DNA of 64,000 nucleotides from Borrelia hispanica CRI (GCF_000500065.1 NZ_AYOU01000121.1:248001-312000), one strand, 5' to 3'; shown: positions 25,449 to 34,814, counted from the stretch's first letter. Made by a program: numbers and translations. The notes: generated from the letters alone by a model not told the origin.

Positions 25449-27020
25449 ATGATAAGTCATAAGAATTCTTTCTTTATTAAAGAAGGCCCTAAAAAAGTTG
25501 ATTTTGATATTGATAGTGTGTTTTTGCAGCACTCAGTTAATGCACAAGTTGTTTCTATACATTCTGATGATATTAAAGTTTTATTGGATGAAAAGTTATT
25601 AAAACTTGATTCTTCTTTAAAGCAAAGGCATGGTGAGTTGGTTGATTATTTAAAAAAGGTTGAGGTACGTATTTCTAGAGTTGAAAAGACGATACTTGAT
25701 CGTAGTTTGGATTCTCTTGAAAATTCTGATAATTCTAGCTTAAAATCAATGGGTTTTATTGAATCTCATGATGACATTATTGTTAGAGATAATGAATTTG
25801 GTGAAATAGTAAAACGAGAGAATAATTTGCCAAATGTTTCGCTTGCTCAGGAAGAATTAGATGCTTTACTTGAAGGGCTTAATGAAATTTCAAGTGATAA
25901 TAAGAAGAATTTTGATAATGGTAATAATGGTAATACTTTAGAGAATGATTTTGCATCCGAAGAAATCTTGATGGATGATCGTAAGAGTTTAGATATCGAT
26001 AATAATTTATCCCTATACAATAATGATATACATGGTGTTCAAGATAAATTATCAAAAACAGAAAAAGATGAATCCTTAAAAACTAATTTGTTAATGTCTG
26101 GGGATATTGATAAATTAGAAGAATCTTCTTCTTTAAAGATGGATAATCTTGTTCATAAGAATGGTAGTGAGCAGGCTTCTGCTGCAAGTTTGGATGAATA
26201 TAATGAGGTTTCGACTAATTCTTTTATTGATGAGAGCCCTACTAATATTGAGTTGAAGAGTGAGGGTGATTATATTGATAATTATAATGTAAATGACATT
26301 ACTTCAGATATGAAAAATGTAGAGAGTGATGTTTCATCTTTTGAGAAGGATCATTTGGGTAAATATGAACAGCATTTTTTAAATCCCAATTTAAATGAAG
26401 CTATATCTTTAAGCCAAGATTTGCAAGATTCAAATAATGTGGAAATTCAGGAAGATAATAAAGAATTAAATGGTTTAATTGATATTTCTGATCATAAGGT
26501 TAATAGCTTGGAGATGACTAATGGTGTCAATTTACGAGAAAGTGATCATGATTCCACTTTAACAGTGGAGCATAAAAATAGTCATGTTGTTTCTGCTAAT
26601 TTGAAAAAGTTTGATAATTTTGAAGATGTGTTAAAAGCAGATTTAAATTATGTGGATTTGCAAAATTGTATTAAAGATTTTGAAGAGAAAAATCTTTATG
26701 ATGATGCAGGTGATTTAGAAGAGAAAGTGGAACAGGGTGAAAAATTAAATGCATCTTATCTAAAAGAACAAGAGACTACTGGAGACAGTCATAATTCTTG
26801 TAATTTTAGTTTTGCTGATGTTGAGGCTATAATAAATAAATTTAATGATAATGATTATTTAAGTCAGATTAATTTAAGTGATGAAGAACGTGACGTGTTA
26901 GTTAAGTTTATTGATAATTTAGAAAATGAACTTTCTTTTAATCCTCAGGGTAATAATTTTAAAATTAAAAAAGAATATGAAATTTTACAAAAAATTAAGC
27001 GTTTACTAGAAAGAGAGTAG
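25449..27020 (+). CDS. Acidic low-complexity protein of unknown function
   Basis: 523 residues, very rich in Asp, Glu, Asn, Ser and Leu, without signal peptide or membrane helix, so probably cytoplasmic. A short ordered segment at 45-80 (IHSDDIKVLLDEKLLKLD and on) looks like a coiled coil. The C-terminal 60 residues (LSQINLSDEERDVLVKFIDN and on) look helical. The middle 350 residues appear disordered. I recognise no family. The ATG at 25449 has GGAGA about 13 bases upstream, which is rather far. The next gene follows by 28 bases and may be co-transcribed. Position next to a DivIC-like gene does not by itself indicate a role. Confidence 0.75.
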   Translation: MISHKNSFFIKEGPKKVDFDIDSVFLQHSVNAQVVSIHSDDIKVLLDEKLLKLDSSLKQRHGELVDYLKKVEVRISRVEKTILDRSLDSLENSDNSSLKSMGFIESHDDIIVRDNEFGEIVKRENNLPNVSLAQEELDALLEGLNEISSDNKKNFDNGNNGNTLENDFASEEILMDDRKSLDIDNNLSLYNNDIHGVQDKLSKTEKDESLKTNLLMSGDIDKLEESSSLKMDNLVHKNGSEQASAASLDEYNEVSTNSFIDESPTNIELKSEGDYIDNYNVNDITSDMKNVESDVSSFEKDHLGKYEQHFLNPNLNEAISLSQDLQDSNNVEIQEDNKELNGLIDISDHKVNSLEMTNGVNLRESDHDSTLTVEHKNSHVVSANLKKFDNFEDVLKADLNYVDLQNCIKDFEEKNLYDDAGDLEEKVEQGEKLNASYLKEQETTGDSHNSCNFSFADVEAIINKFNDNDYLSQINLSDEERDVLVKFIDNLENELSFNPQGNNFKIKKEYEILQKIKRLLERE

Positions 27021-27048
27021 GATTATCTATTTAATTAGATACTATTTT

Positions 27049-27567
27049 TTGTTTTTTATAACCTCAATTTTATTTTTATTTTTAACCTTTTTTTACTTTA
27101 TTAATAAATTTTTAAATCAAATTGATTTTGATTTTGATGATTTAATCAATGATGTGAAATCATATAATATGAATTTTTTTAAAGATTTAGATTTGGAAAA
27201 TTATTTTTCTAAGACTTTGTTTGATAATGACTTAGTTAATTCTTATTATTTATTATCATCAGTTAATGGTATGTTAATTTATAAATCAAAAGATGATTCA
27301 ATTTATAGATTGTCTGACAAATTAGAACCAACTTTTTTAATAAATAGTATATTTATTAAAAAAGTTAAAGTTAACTTTGAATTAAGTGATGATTTTATAA
27401 GTTTAGTTGTATACTATAATATCCTGCCCAAGAGCAGGATACTTTATATTTTGTATTCTTACTTCTTTGTAATATCCTTTTTATATTTTTGTTTTTCTGT
27501 CTTTGTTTTATATCGATTATATCGAGATATTAATTGTGATCATTGTGTTCTAGATGATCTTCATTAG
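27049..27567 (+). CDS. Small membrane protein, unknown
   Basis: About 172 residues with a hydrophobic N-terminal helix (residues 1-22) and a second near the C-terminus (about 140-162), separated by an Asp/Asn/Leu-rich region that would be periplasmic. The predicted start is TTG at 27049 with no visible ribosome site, so the true start is uncertain. Its 3' end overlaps the convergent DUF4340 gene by 38 bases. It includes a G+C-rich hairpin at 27420-27441 within the reading frame. No family recognised. Confidence 0.6.
   Translation: MFFITSILFLFLTFFYFINKFLNQIDFDFDDLINDVKSYNMNFFKDLDLENYFSKTLFDNDLVNSYYLLSSVNGMLIYKSKDDSIYRLSDKLEPTFLINSIFIKKVKVNFELSDDFISLVVYYNILPKSRILYILYSYFFVISFLYFCFSVFVLYRLYRDINCDHCVLDDLH
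27420..27441. repeat. Eight-bp-stem hairpin inside coding sequence
   Basis: TATCCTGC and GCAGGATA are perfect arms around the loop CCAAGA, in the 3' part of the small membrane protein gene and about 90 bases beyond the stop of the convergent DUF4340 gene. It is unusually G+C-rich for this chromosome. It might help end the minus-strand transcript, but the T-run expected of an intrinsic terminator is absent on that strand and poor on the other. Confidence 0.45.
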
Positions 27568-28525
27568 GTTCGTTATCTTTTTGTTCTATTTTTTTTTCTA
27601 AATTAAAGACATCAAAGAATGACCATCTATTGGTAGTATAATAATATACATCATTGTCTCTTTTCATTAAAATATCTTTATTTTTTTCATCTTTATTAAT
27701 ATAAATATCAATGTTATTAATACTTTTATTGTCCCATTGTATTTCAATATTATATTGTAGGTTATAATCATTGATTTTACTTTGATCTATTTCAAGCCCA
27801 TCTGTTGTGAAGTCTTGAATGATTTGTAAAAGTTTTTCTTGTTTTAATACTTTTTGATTGATGAAGTAAAGGCCGTCTTTAATATATACTTTATAATCAC
27901 TTTGTATTGAATTTTCTTCAGATTTTATTGATTTGTTTGCTATTTTAAAGGATAAACTTTCTATTTTTGCATTGTTTTCATTAAAGAGTTTGGTATCGGC
28001 AAATGTGTTGTAAGAGTTGCCTTTGTAAGATAGAAAGATATTATTTGTTAGATATACATTCTCGTCACTTCCCTTGATATAAGACAATCTTGAATCTCCT
28101 TCTCCTGGATTGCCAATAAATATTTCTGTTAGCAAATTATTTTGTTCATCAAAAAATTTAAAAGCAGGATTTTCGTTTATTCCCAATTCTTTATGTTTTT
28201 TTGGATTTCTGCTTACAAGTTTATTTTTTTGGAGTTTTTCTAGATTTTGAATCATAGAATTAACTCTTTGTTCATCAATTGGAAGTTTGATATCGTTGTA
28301 TTTCAGTTCCCAACCTTTCCCTGATTTTATAATTGTTCCCTCAAGAGCTGTTTCAATTTTTGCAGTTTTCTTAAAGTCAATTGTAAACAATTTTTCTTCT
28401 AAAAGTCTTGTAACTTGGTTTTGCTTTGAGAAAATTATTCCTAACAAAAATGTGGATATTAATATTATGATTATTACTATTTTTATGTTTTCTCTCATTC
28501 CTAGCAATGTTTGTTTATTGTTCAT
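27530..28525 (-). CDS. DUF4340-family membrane-anchored protein
   Basis: 331 residues from the preferred ATG at 28525, which has AAGGAG five bases upstream; the open frame runs on to 28579 inside the GldG gene. A single N-terminal helix (about residues 14-34) is followed by a periplasmic domain of the DUF4340 type. That domain has WELKYNDIKLPIDEQRVNSM, a repeated lipid-barrel-like unit, and EIFIGNPGEGDSRLSYIKGS. The family is typically encoded beside GldG/ABC-2 systems, as here. Function is unknown. It is the last gene of the rnz-gldA-gldF-gldG cluster. Confidence 0.8.
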   Translation of the reverse strand: MNNKQTLLGMRENIKIVIIIILISTFLLGIIFSKQNQVTRLLEEKLFTIDFKKTAKIETALEGTIIKSGKGWELKYNDIKLPIDEQRVNSMIQNLEKLQKNKLVSRNPKKHKELGINENPAFKFFDEQNNLLTEIFIGNPGEGDSRLSYIKGSDENVYLTNNIFLSYKGNSYNTFADTKLFNENNAKIESLSFKIANKSIKSEENSIQSDYKVYIKDGLYFINQKVLKQEKLLQIIQDFTTDGLEIDQSKINDYNLQYNIEIQWDNKSINNIDIYINKDEKNKDILMKRDNDVYYYTTNRWSFFDVFNLEKKIEQKDNEPNEDHLEHNDHN

Positions 28526-28538
28526 AAGTTCTCCTTCA

Positions 28539-30041
28539 TTAGTTGATTTTTCGTTTTTTTGTAAATCTAATAAGTCCAAATATTATTATTGCTATAGGTA
28601 ATATGACCAAATTTATGACTATTAATGAAAATTTTGCATTTAACATTTCTTTTGAAGAATTTATAAATTTGAGTTTTGAACGTACTTCTCTTGATTTGAT
28701 GCTAAAAAAAGCTTCCTTTTGCATTAAATAGTCTGAGATTCGTCCAGCAAATTCAAAATTAGAGGGTGAACCATTATACATGTAATCGCTAAAGATCATG
28801 CTTGAACCTAGTAAAACTATTTTTGAATTTGTAGATTTGATGTCTTTATATAGACTTTTAATTTTTCCTTCAACTGAATATCCAAGAATTTGTTGATTTT
28901 CTTTATCAAATGTTTTAGGTATATTAAATGAATACATGGCTATGTTTGAAACTTCTTCGTTGTTGGCTTGCCAAGATTCTTTAGAACTTGTAAATAGGGG
29001 TGAATATTTTATGTCATCATTATTTTCTTTTGTTTCTATAAGATTTAGTGAATTACTCCAAGGAATGATAGCATCGTAAAAATTTTTAAGTAAAGGATTA
29101 TTAGGATCTGTGATATTATTTTTATTAATCAATATCCATGGGTAATAGGTTTGAAAATTACCTCCTAAGAAAAGACTTGGTGATCTTTTGTCAAGTATAA
29201 TATTTTCATTATATTTAATACCATAACTTTCAATTAGATTAAATATTGGAGATTGAATAGAAGTTGTTGTATATGGGTTTTGAGGATTATAATCAATTTT
29301 ACTTGTAGTTATTAATATTCTTCCATTATTGATGATAAACTCATCAATTTTTTTTAATGTATTCTCATTTATGTCTTTAGAGCCGATAATAAATAATCCA
29401 TTGATGTCTTGTAGTTGTTCGTTTTCTAGATTTATTTCTTTAACTTCTGTTTTAAAAACTTTTTGCATTATTTCTATAAAGTTTTTATGTGTTGCTTTTA
29501 AATTTGCATCTCCAAATACGAGTCCTAATATTTTTTGTGTATTATTTATTAATTTGTCCAAACTGCTTGCAAGATCATATTCTAAATTGCTAATTTCTGT
29601 TACTATTGGAAGTACTTCACGTTTGCCTTCATATGTGATTTCAATTCCTGAATATATTTTTAGTATGGAGAGTTGATTAATTTCTCGTAAATCTATTTGT
29701 TGTGATGGAATTCCAATTTGTTCTAATGGAGTTGCTATTTTATCAGCATCTATGTCTTTATAAATTACTTTTCCTCTTGCAGCGTCAGAAAAACTTGTTA
29801 AAAAATTTTTTATTTGTTCTGGGAATGCAAAATAATTGCCAAGGCTTGCAGAATTATAATAAGTAATATATATTTTTTCATTTGCATTTGAAAATAAATC
29901 TTTTGTAACTTGAGAAATCGTAAAAGCTTTGTTTTTAGTAAGGTCTATTTTGAAAGTAAAAATAGATATGTTACAAAAGATGAGCAATATTATTATAAGG
30001 TTTAAGGTTAAATTTAAAATCTCTTGATGTTTGTTTTTCAT
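28539..30041 (-). CDS. GldG-like ABC-associated protein
   Basis: 500 residues with an N-terminal membrane helix, a large periplasmic domain and a C-terminal helix (about 475-495, LIVINLVILPIAIIIFGLI). This is the architecture of GldG/ABC-type uncharacterised transport proteins. The N-terminal LTKNKAFTISQVTKDLFSNA and YDLASSLDKLINNTQK segments match the family. GldG acts with GldA and GldF; in Bacteroidetes they affect gliding, but Borrelia does not glide, so the substrate is unknown. It begins 7 bases after the permease stop and precedes the DUF4340 gene, so the four genes form one unit. Confidence 0.82.
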   Translation of the reverse strand: MKNKHQEILNLTLNLIIILLIFCNISIFTFKIDLTKNKAFTISQVTKDLFSNANEKIYITYYNSASLGNYFAFPEQIKNFLTSFSDAARGKVIYKDIDADKIATPLEQIGIPSQQIDLREINQLSILKIYSGIEITYEGKREVLPIVTEISNLEYDLASSLDKLINNTQKILGLVFGDANLKATHKNFIEIMQKVFKTEVKEINLENEQLQDINGLFIIGSKDINENTLKKIDEFIINNGRILITTSKIDYNPQNPYTTTSIQSPIFNLIESYGIKYNENIILDKRSPSLFLGGNFQTYYPWILINKNNITDPNNPLLKNFYDAIIPWSNSLNLIETKENNDDIKYSPLFTSSKESWQANNEEVSNIAMYSFNIPKTFDKENQQILGYSVEGKIKSLYKDIKSTNSKIVLLGSSMIFSDYMYNGSPSNFEFAGRISDYLMQKEAFFSIKSREVRSKLKFINSSKEMLNAKFSLIVINLVILPIAIIIFGLIRFTKKRKIN

Positions 30042-30048
30042 AAAATAA

Positions 30049-30783
30049 CTATCTCCATTTTTTTAATCTTATGCTATATGCGCTTAGTATTAAAAATGTA
30101 ATTGTAAACGTGCTGAAGTAAATTAGATCTGATAAGTTTAATATTCCCATGTTAAAATAACCAAAATGATTACTAATTGAGATAAAATTTAATATTTGTC
30201 CAAATATATTGTCTTTTCCAAATATCATTACTAACTTTCCCGAAAATACTATTATGACCAAAACAAAAACGCTTAATATGTAAGACACTATTTGACTTTT
30301 AGTAATGGAAGATATAAAGACTCCTATGCTAAGCACTGAATAAGAATAAAGAATTATTCCTAAATATTGAAGGAATATTATTCCAAGATCAAATTCACCC
30401 ATAAAGATTGTCATTAATGTTAGTGGCAATGTAAGAGCAAAAAGTATTAGTGTAAATATTTTAAGTGTAATAAATTTGCCAAGTACTATTTCTTGTGGAT
30501 TTATTGGTAGTGCATAGAGTAATTCAATACTTCCCGTTTTGTATTCTTCTGAGAATACTCCCATACTTAGAGCTGGGAGAACTAACATTAAAATTATAGG
30601 CATTGATGAGAAATAAGACATCAATGAGGCGTTGTCTTTGATAAAAAATCCTGATAAGAAAATAAAAGAAAAGTTTACAAATATTAAGAAAAATAATATT
30701 ACAACATATGCAGTTGGCGTTCCAAATAAAACTTTTAATTCTTTTTTTGACAAAATTAAGGATTGTCTTAGATCTATTTTCAT
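30049..30783 (-). CDS. ABC-2 permease (GldF-like)
   Basis: 244 residues with six predicted membrane helices. It begins LILSKKELKVLFGTPTAYVV, which is characteristic of the ABC-2/GldF N-terminus, and includes FSEEYKTGSIELLYALPI, the conserved E.(Y)..GT.ELL..lP loop of ABC-2 exporters. Its ATG overlaps the upstream ATPase stop by four bases. It should form a transporter with the GldA-like ATPase and GldG-like partner. Export rather than import is expected from the ABC-2 fold. Confidence 0.87.
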   Translation of the reverse strand: MKIDLRQSLILSKKELKVLFGTPTAYVVILFFLIFVNFSFIFLSGFFIKDNASLMSYFSSMPIILMLVLPALSMGVFSEEYKTGSIELLYALPINPQEIVLGKFITLKIFTLILFALTLPLTLMTIFMGEFDLGIIFLQYLGIILYSYSVLSIGVFISSITKSQIVSYILSVFVLVIIVFSGKLVMIFGKDNIFGQILNFISISNHFGYFNMGILNLSDLIYFSTFTITFLILSAYSIRLKKWR

Positions 30784-31706
30784 TCTTTTCTCTCCTTTGT
30801 TAATTTGCTAAATATTTTTTCTAAACTTTCATGTTTTGGAATCATTGCTTTAAGTATCATTCCTTTACTTGTAATATAATTAAAAAGTTCTCTTTCACTT
30901 TTATTGGGTTTGAGTTTTAATGAAACATTGGTTTCTTTTTCAAATTCTTCTATTTTAATTGATGTAAATATATCATTGTTATAAAAATGTTCTTTGATTG
31001 TTTCAGAATCTTTATAAATAATAAGTTCTATTTCAGATTCTTGAAGTCTGTTTTTTGCTATATTTGCTTTAGTATCATCAGCAATAATTTGTCCATTATT
31101 AATAATGACTATTCTTTTGCATATTGATTCAACTTCACTTAAAATGTGAGATGAAAATAGTATTGTACTGGTTTTTGCAAGTTCTTTTAAAAAGTCTTTA
31201 AATTCAATAATTTGGTTTGGGTCAAGTCCGTTTGTAGGTTCATCTAGTATTACAAGTTTGGGATTATTAATTAAAGCACCAGCTATTCCTACTCTTTGTT
31301 TAAAGCCTTTTGATAATGTAGATATTAGTTTATTTTTGACACTTTCAAGTTTAAAAATACTGATTGCTCTCTCTATTTCTTTATTGTGATTTGTAACACC
31401 TTTAATTTCGGATATAAAGTTTAAATATTCCTTGACGGATAATTCAGGATAGAGGGCTAATTTTTCAGGTATGTAGCCTATATTTTGTAATATTTCTTTT
31501 GGATTTTTTGTTATATCTTTTCCAAAGATTTTTACATTGCCTTTATTTGGATAGTGAAATGATGTTAAAATTTTGATTAATGTGGATTTTCCTGCTCCAT
31601 TTGGGCCAAGTATTCCAAGTACTTCTCCTTCGTTAACTTTGAAGCTAACATTTAAGAGAGCTGTAAATGAACCATATGTTTTAGTAATGTTGTTTACATT
31701 GATCAT
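30780..31706 (-). CDS. ABC transporter ATPase (GldA-like)
   Basis: ATPase subunit of the ABC-2 exporter, 308 residues. Walker A is GPNGAGKST (about 34-42). The signature is LSKGFKQRVGIAGALI, with SKG in place of SGG as is usual in ABC-2 ATPases. Walker B is LVILDEPTNGLDPNQ, and the switch histidine is in SSHILSEV. The C-terminal 80 residues are the variable domain seen in GldA/NatA proteins. The ATG has a TAAGGAG-type site in front. It lies 21 bases after rnz and overlaps the permease gene, so one transcript is likely. Confidence 0.92.
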   Translation of the reverse strand: MINVNNITKTYGSFTALLNVSFKVNEGEVLGILGPNGAGKSTLIKILTSFHYPNKGNVKIFGKDITKNPKEILQNIGYIPEKLALYPELSVKEYLNFISEIKGVTNHNKEIERAISIFKLESVKNKLISTLSKGFKQRVGIAGALINNPKLVILDEPTNGLDPNQIIEFKDFLKELAKTSTILFSSHILSEVESICKRIVIINNGQIIADDTKANIAKNRLQESEIELIIYKDSETIKEHFYNNDIFTSIKIEEFEKETNVSLKLKPNKSERELFNYITSKGMILKAMIPKHESLEKIFSKLTKERKE

Positions 31707-31727
31707 TTGTTATCTCCTTAGATATTA

Positions 31728-32687
31728 TTATTTTATAATAAATTTATCTTTATTTGCTTTAAGTTTCATACCGTCTTTTGCTAAGAATATGTTTCCATTT
31801 GGATATTCTTGTTGTGCTTCATTTAGTAATTCATGTAGGTCTTTATTTAAAGTATATCTTTCACTGAAATGTATAAGTCCAGTTTGATATACTTTTGCTT
31901 TTTTTGTAATTTGTGCTGCTAATTTTGCTGTTAAATGTAATTTTTTTTTAGCTTCTTCTTTTAAGTCATCTTTAAATGTACTCTCAATAATTACTAAATT
32001 GAAATTTTGAATATATGTGCTTAATTCTTCAAAGTAAGCTGTATCTGTAATATATGCAAATTTTAGTCCTTTTTTTATTTCTCCTAATATTTCAGAAGGA
32101 ACTATTTTTCTTCCATTCAGCATTACTTCATATCCTTCTTGTAGTTTTTTTCTAATAGGTCCTTTTGGTATATTTAGGCTTTCTGCTTTTTGTGTGTCAA
32201 ATTTTCCAGGTTTATCTTTTTCTATAAATAAATATCCAATACAATCTATTGAATGTTTAAGTTTTATGTATTCAATTCTTTTTCTTTTGTCTTCATATAG
32301 TACAGGTTCTGTCTTATTAATTATTATTTCTTTATATATTATTTGATAATTTTTATGTACTCTTAAGAGTTCAATATTTGTTTCTAAATATTTCTTGATA
32401 CCTATAGGGCCAATAATGGTTAAAGGTTCTTTTCTTGTATCACCACTTTGTGCCATTAACATTACTATTCCAAGTAATCCTGTGATATGATCGGCGTGTA
32501 AATGTGTGATACAAATCATTTTAATTTTTTGCCATGATATTTTTTGTTTCCTAAGAGACATTTGCGTAGCTTCTCCACAGTCAAAAAGAACACTTTCTCC
32601 GTGATATTCAATTAAAATAGATGTTAAATATCTGTTGTGTAATGGTCTTGTGCCTCCTGTGCCAAGAATATTAATATTAAAATTCAA
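31728..32687 (-). CDS. rnz: Ribonuclease Z
   Basis: Zinc-dependent endonuclease that trims tRNA 3' ends, 319 residues. The metal motif is THLHADH in [14 protein letters not shown], with GTGG(T)[10 protein letters not shown] at the N-terminus and LIHFSERYT near the C-terminus as in RNase Z. The four tRNAs in this window do not encode CCA, which fits RNase Z processing. The preferred start is TTG at 32685-32687, seven bases from a GGGAG site; an in-frame TTG at 32693 is too close to that site. The gene is first in the rnz-gld cluster. Confidence 0.92.
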   Translation of the reverse strand: MNFNINILGTGGTRPLHNRYLTSILIEYHGESVLFDCGEATQMSLRKQKISWQKIKMICITHLHADHITGLLGIVMLMAQSGDTRKEPLTIIGPIGIKKYLETNIELLRVHKNYQIIYKEIIINKTEPVLYEDKRKRIEYIKLKHSIDCIGYLFIEKDKPGKFDTQKAESLNIPKGPIRKKLQEGYEVMLNGRKIVPSEILGEIKKGLKFAYITDTAYFEELSTYIQNFNLVIIESTFKDDLKEEAKKKLHLTAKLAAQITKKAKVYQTGLIHFSERYTLNKDLHELLNEAQQEYPNGNIFLAKDGMKLKANKDKFIIK

Positions 32688-32992
32688 AAACAATCTCCCA
32701 ATTCTTTTTGTTTAGTAAATTATAGACATACATGTTAAAATTGACTTTTAAAATGTGCATGATTATATTGGTATTTTGCATTTTTTTTAAATGATTTTTT
32801 AATTTAATAGTAGATACTCCTTGATATTACATATTGAGTATTTAATTTTATAAAAGATAGATATATTTTATTTTTACTATTATGTTTTATTTTGCACACA
32901 CTGCAAACATTATATTATTTTTTTTGATAATTTAGAAATGTTTCACATAGGAATTATTTATTTTAATGAAAATTCTAATACAAATGAATTGG
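32688..32992. other. 305-bp intergenic region upstream of rnz
   Basis: No supported ORF. On the minus strand a TATAAT at 32724-32719 probably belongs to the rnz promoter, though its -35 is poor. On the plus strand TTGACT, about 17 bases, and TTATAT (about 32751-32779) resemble a promoter, but no plus-strand gene follows until 34224. A small RNA or nothing at all could explain it. The rest is A+T-rich sequence without clear dyads. Confidence 0.45.
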
Positions 32993-34072
32993 TTATTTAA
33001 TAGTACCTTTTTTATTTGAATGATTATATAAGTTTTCATATCTTTTAATATCATAATAAGTTGGTAGATTAGATTTGTTTTCAATATAATCTAAGATTTT
33101 TTTAGATAAATATGGTGCCATTGATATTCCTCTTGTTCCAAATCCATTTAAGATAAATATATTTTTATATTGTGGATGTTCCCCAAGGAATGGTTCTCTA
33201 TCAATTGTGGCAGGTCTTATGTGTGCTTTGTGTTTTATTACTTTGTAATTTAAATTTGTAATTTTTTCCAGTTTTTTTAATAATTCTTTTTTTGCCCATT
33301 CATTTGTTTTTGTATCTAAAGTGTTCCATTCATAAGTTCCTCCAAGATAGTATTTACTATTGTCTAGAGGTATTAATGATACATGTCTATTGTATATTTC
33401 TTTTAGATTAAGACCTTTAATTTCTACTATAAGCATTTCTCCTTTTGCTAGTTTAAATGGAAGATATGAAAAGAGCCCTTCAATTTTTTCTCTATATCCT
33501 TTTGTAAATATTAGTTTTTTAAATTTAAGTTTGTTTATTGTAAAGAAATTTTTATCTATTTTAAGATTTTTATCATTTATTTCTTGTTCTGTATATGCGT
33601 GATATTTAATAAAGTATTTTTTGAGATTGTTTATATATAGTTCTGTATTAATTGTTGCTCCCTTTATTAATATGCCTCCATCATTGTCATTACAGAAATC
33701 GTTTATTTTGTCATTTTTTATTTCGATAATAAACTTTTCTATATTTGAATAATTATTTATTTTAGAAAGTAATTCTTCTTTTTGTGTTTTTGTAGTAAAT
33801 GGTCTAAAGATAGGAATTTCTTTTAGAAGATTGCAATTAATATTTTTTTCTATTTCTTTGTAATATTGAATTGCAAATATAAAAATTTCAGATTCTCTCC
33901 AGGCAATATTCATTTTTCTTCCCATAATAGGGTTAATAAGTCCTCCTGCTATTGTTGTTGCTTTTTGAATGCCATCATCAAATAAAATTACACTTTTTTT
34001 TCTTTGAAGTATTTCATAAGTTAAAGTACTCCCAGCAATCCCACCACCAATAATTGCAAATTCATATTCCAT
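32993..34072 (-). CDS. FAD oxidoreductase resembling the MnmC oxidase domain
   Basis: 359 residues of the DAO fold. The FAD motif IIGGGIAGSTLTYEIL begins at residue 6. AGGLINPIMGRKMNIAWRES follows. The C-terminal HIRPATIDREPFLGEHPQYK plus NGFGTRGISMAPYLSKKIL is the pattern R..T.Dr.P..G..P and G.G.RG...aP that I recall from the oxidase half of MnmC and related proteins. In MnmC that half converts cmnm5U34 to nm5U34; the methyltransferase half is the separate gene at 15034-15711. Alternatives are glycine- or D-amino-acid-oxidase-like enzymes. The ATG has AAAGGA upstream. It is convergent with nothing and divergent from clpP2. Confidence 0.65.
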   Translation of the reverse strand: MEYEFAIIGGGIAGSTLTYEILQRKKSVILFDDGIQKATTIAGGLINPIMGRKMNIAWRESEIFIFAIQYYKEIEKNINCNLLKEIPIFRPFTTKTQKEELLSKINNYSNIEKFIIEIKNDKINDFCNDNDGGILIKGATINTELYINNLKKYFIKYHAYTEQEINDKNLKIDKNFFTINKLKFKKLIFTKGYREKIEGLFSYLPFKLAKGEMLIVEIKGLNLKEIYNRHVSLIPLDNSKYYLGGTYEWNTLDTKTNEWAKKELLKKLEKITNLNYKVIKHKAHIRPATIDREPFLGEHPQYKNIFILNGFGTRGISMAPYLSKKILDYIENKSNLPTYYDIKRYENLYNHSNKKGTIK

Positions 34073-34176
34073 TTAATTTTCCTTTATGTTAAGTTTGATT
34101 TTTTTGAATAATTATTTATTTTAATATATTATTTATGTTTTATATGTGCGAGGAGATTTAAAAACCTTTTGTTTTT

Positions 34177-34206
34177 AATTATAATTATGTATATTTAATT
34201 ATAATT
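34177..34206. repeat. Inverted repeat just upstream of clpP2
   Basis: AATTATAATTA (34177-34187) and its exact reverse complement TAATTATAATT (34196-34206) flank eight bases, ending 17 bases before the clpP2 ATG and covering the likely leader start. It could be an operator or a transcript hairpin; the all-A/T composition makes a chance match possible. Confidence 0.4.
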
Positions 34207-34223
34207 GTTTAAAAGGTAAGTTT

Positions 34224-34814
34224 ATGGATTTTAAAGATATGAATGTGCAAACAGAAATACAAAAATCATTAGAATTTGCATTAAAGAGTAGATCAATAGT
34301 TATTACAGGTGAAATTGATAAAGATACTTCTAAGTTATTTCAAGAAAAAATATTATTTTTAGAAGCATCAGATTCTACAAAACCAATATTTGTTTACATT
34401 GATTCAGAAGGTGGTGACATTGATGCTGGTTTTGCTATTTTTAATATGATACGTTTTGTAAGACCCAAAGTTTTTACTATTGGAGTTGGACTTGTTGCAA
34501 GTGCTGGTGCTTTGATTTTCTTAGCAGCAGATTCAAAGAGTAGGTTTTCTTTGCCGCATGCAAGGTATTTATTGCACCAACCATTAAGTGGTTTTAAAGG
34601 TGTTGCTACAGATATTGAAATTTATACAAATGAACTTAATAAAGTCAAGAGTGAACTTAATGATATTATTGCAAAAGAGACGGGTCAGGAGCTTGATAAA
34701 GTTGAAAAAGATACCGATAGGGATTTTTGGTTAGATAGCGAATCAGCAGTAAAATATGGGCTTGTCTTTCAGATTATTACTACTAGACTTGAACTTGAGA
34801 AATTTATTTCTTAG
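34224..34814 (+). CDS. clpP2: ATP-dependent Clp protease proteolytic subunit (second ClpP)
   Basis: Serine peptidase subunit of a Clp complex, 196 residues, cytoplasmic. The catalytic triad is complete: S93 in GLVASAGALIFLA, H118 in YLLHQPLSG, and D167 in TDRDFWLDS. GGDIDAGFAIFNMIR matches the head domain. Borrelia has another clpP next to clpX elsewhere, so this is the extra copy, possibly forming mixed rings. ATG at 34224 with AAAAGG about eight bases upstream. A lipoprotein gene overlaps its 3' end by about 20 bases. Confidence 0.92.
   Translation: MDFKDMNVQTEIQKSLEFALKSRSIVITGEIDKDTSKLFQEKILFLEASDSTKPIFVYIDSEGGDIDAGFAIFNMIRFVRPKVFTIGVGLVASAGALIFLAADSKSRFSLPHARYLLHQPLSGFKGVATDIEIYTNELNKVKSELNDIIAKETGQELDKVEKDTDRDFWLDSESAVKYGLVFQIITTRLELEKFIS

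Noticed and set aside
27420-27441. Intrinsic terminator between the convergent unknown membrane protein and DUF4340 genes
   Set aside because: The stem is perfect, but it is inside a reading frame and lacks a T-run in the direction that would matter, so I list it only as a hairpin.
34141-34170. GCGAGGAG as a ribosome site for a small gene before clpP2
   Set aside because: No open frame of useful length with a start codon follows it at proper spacing.
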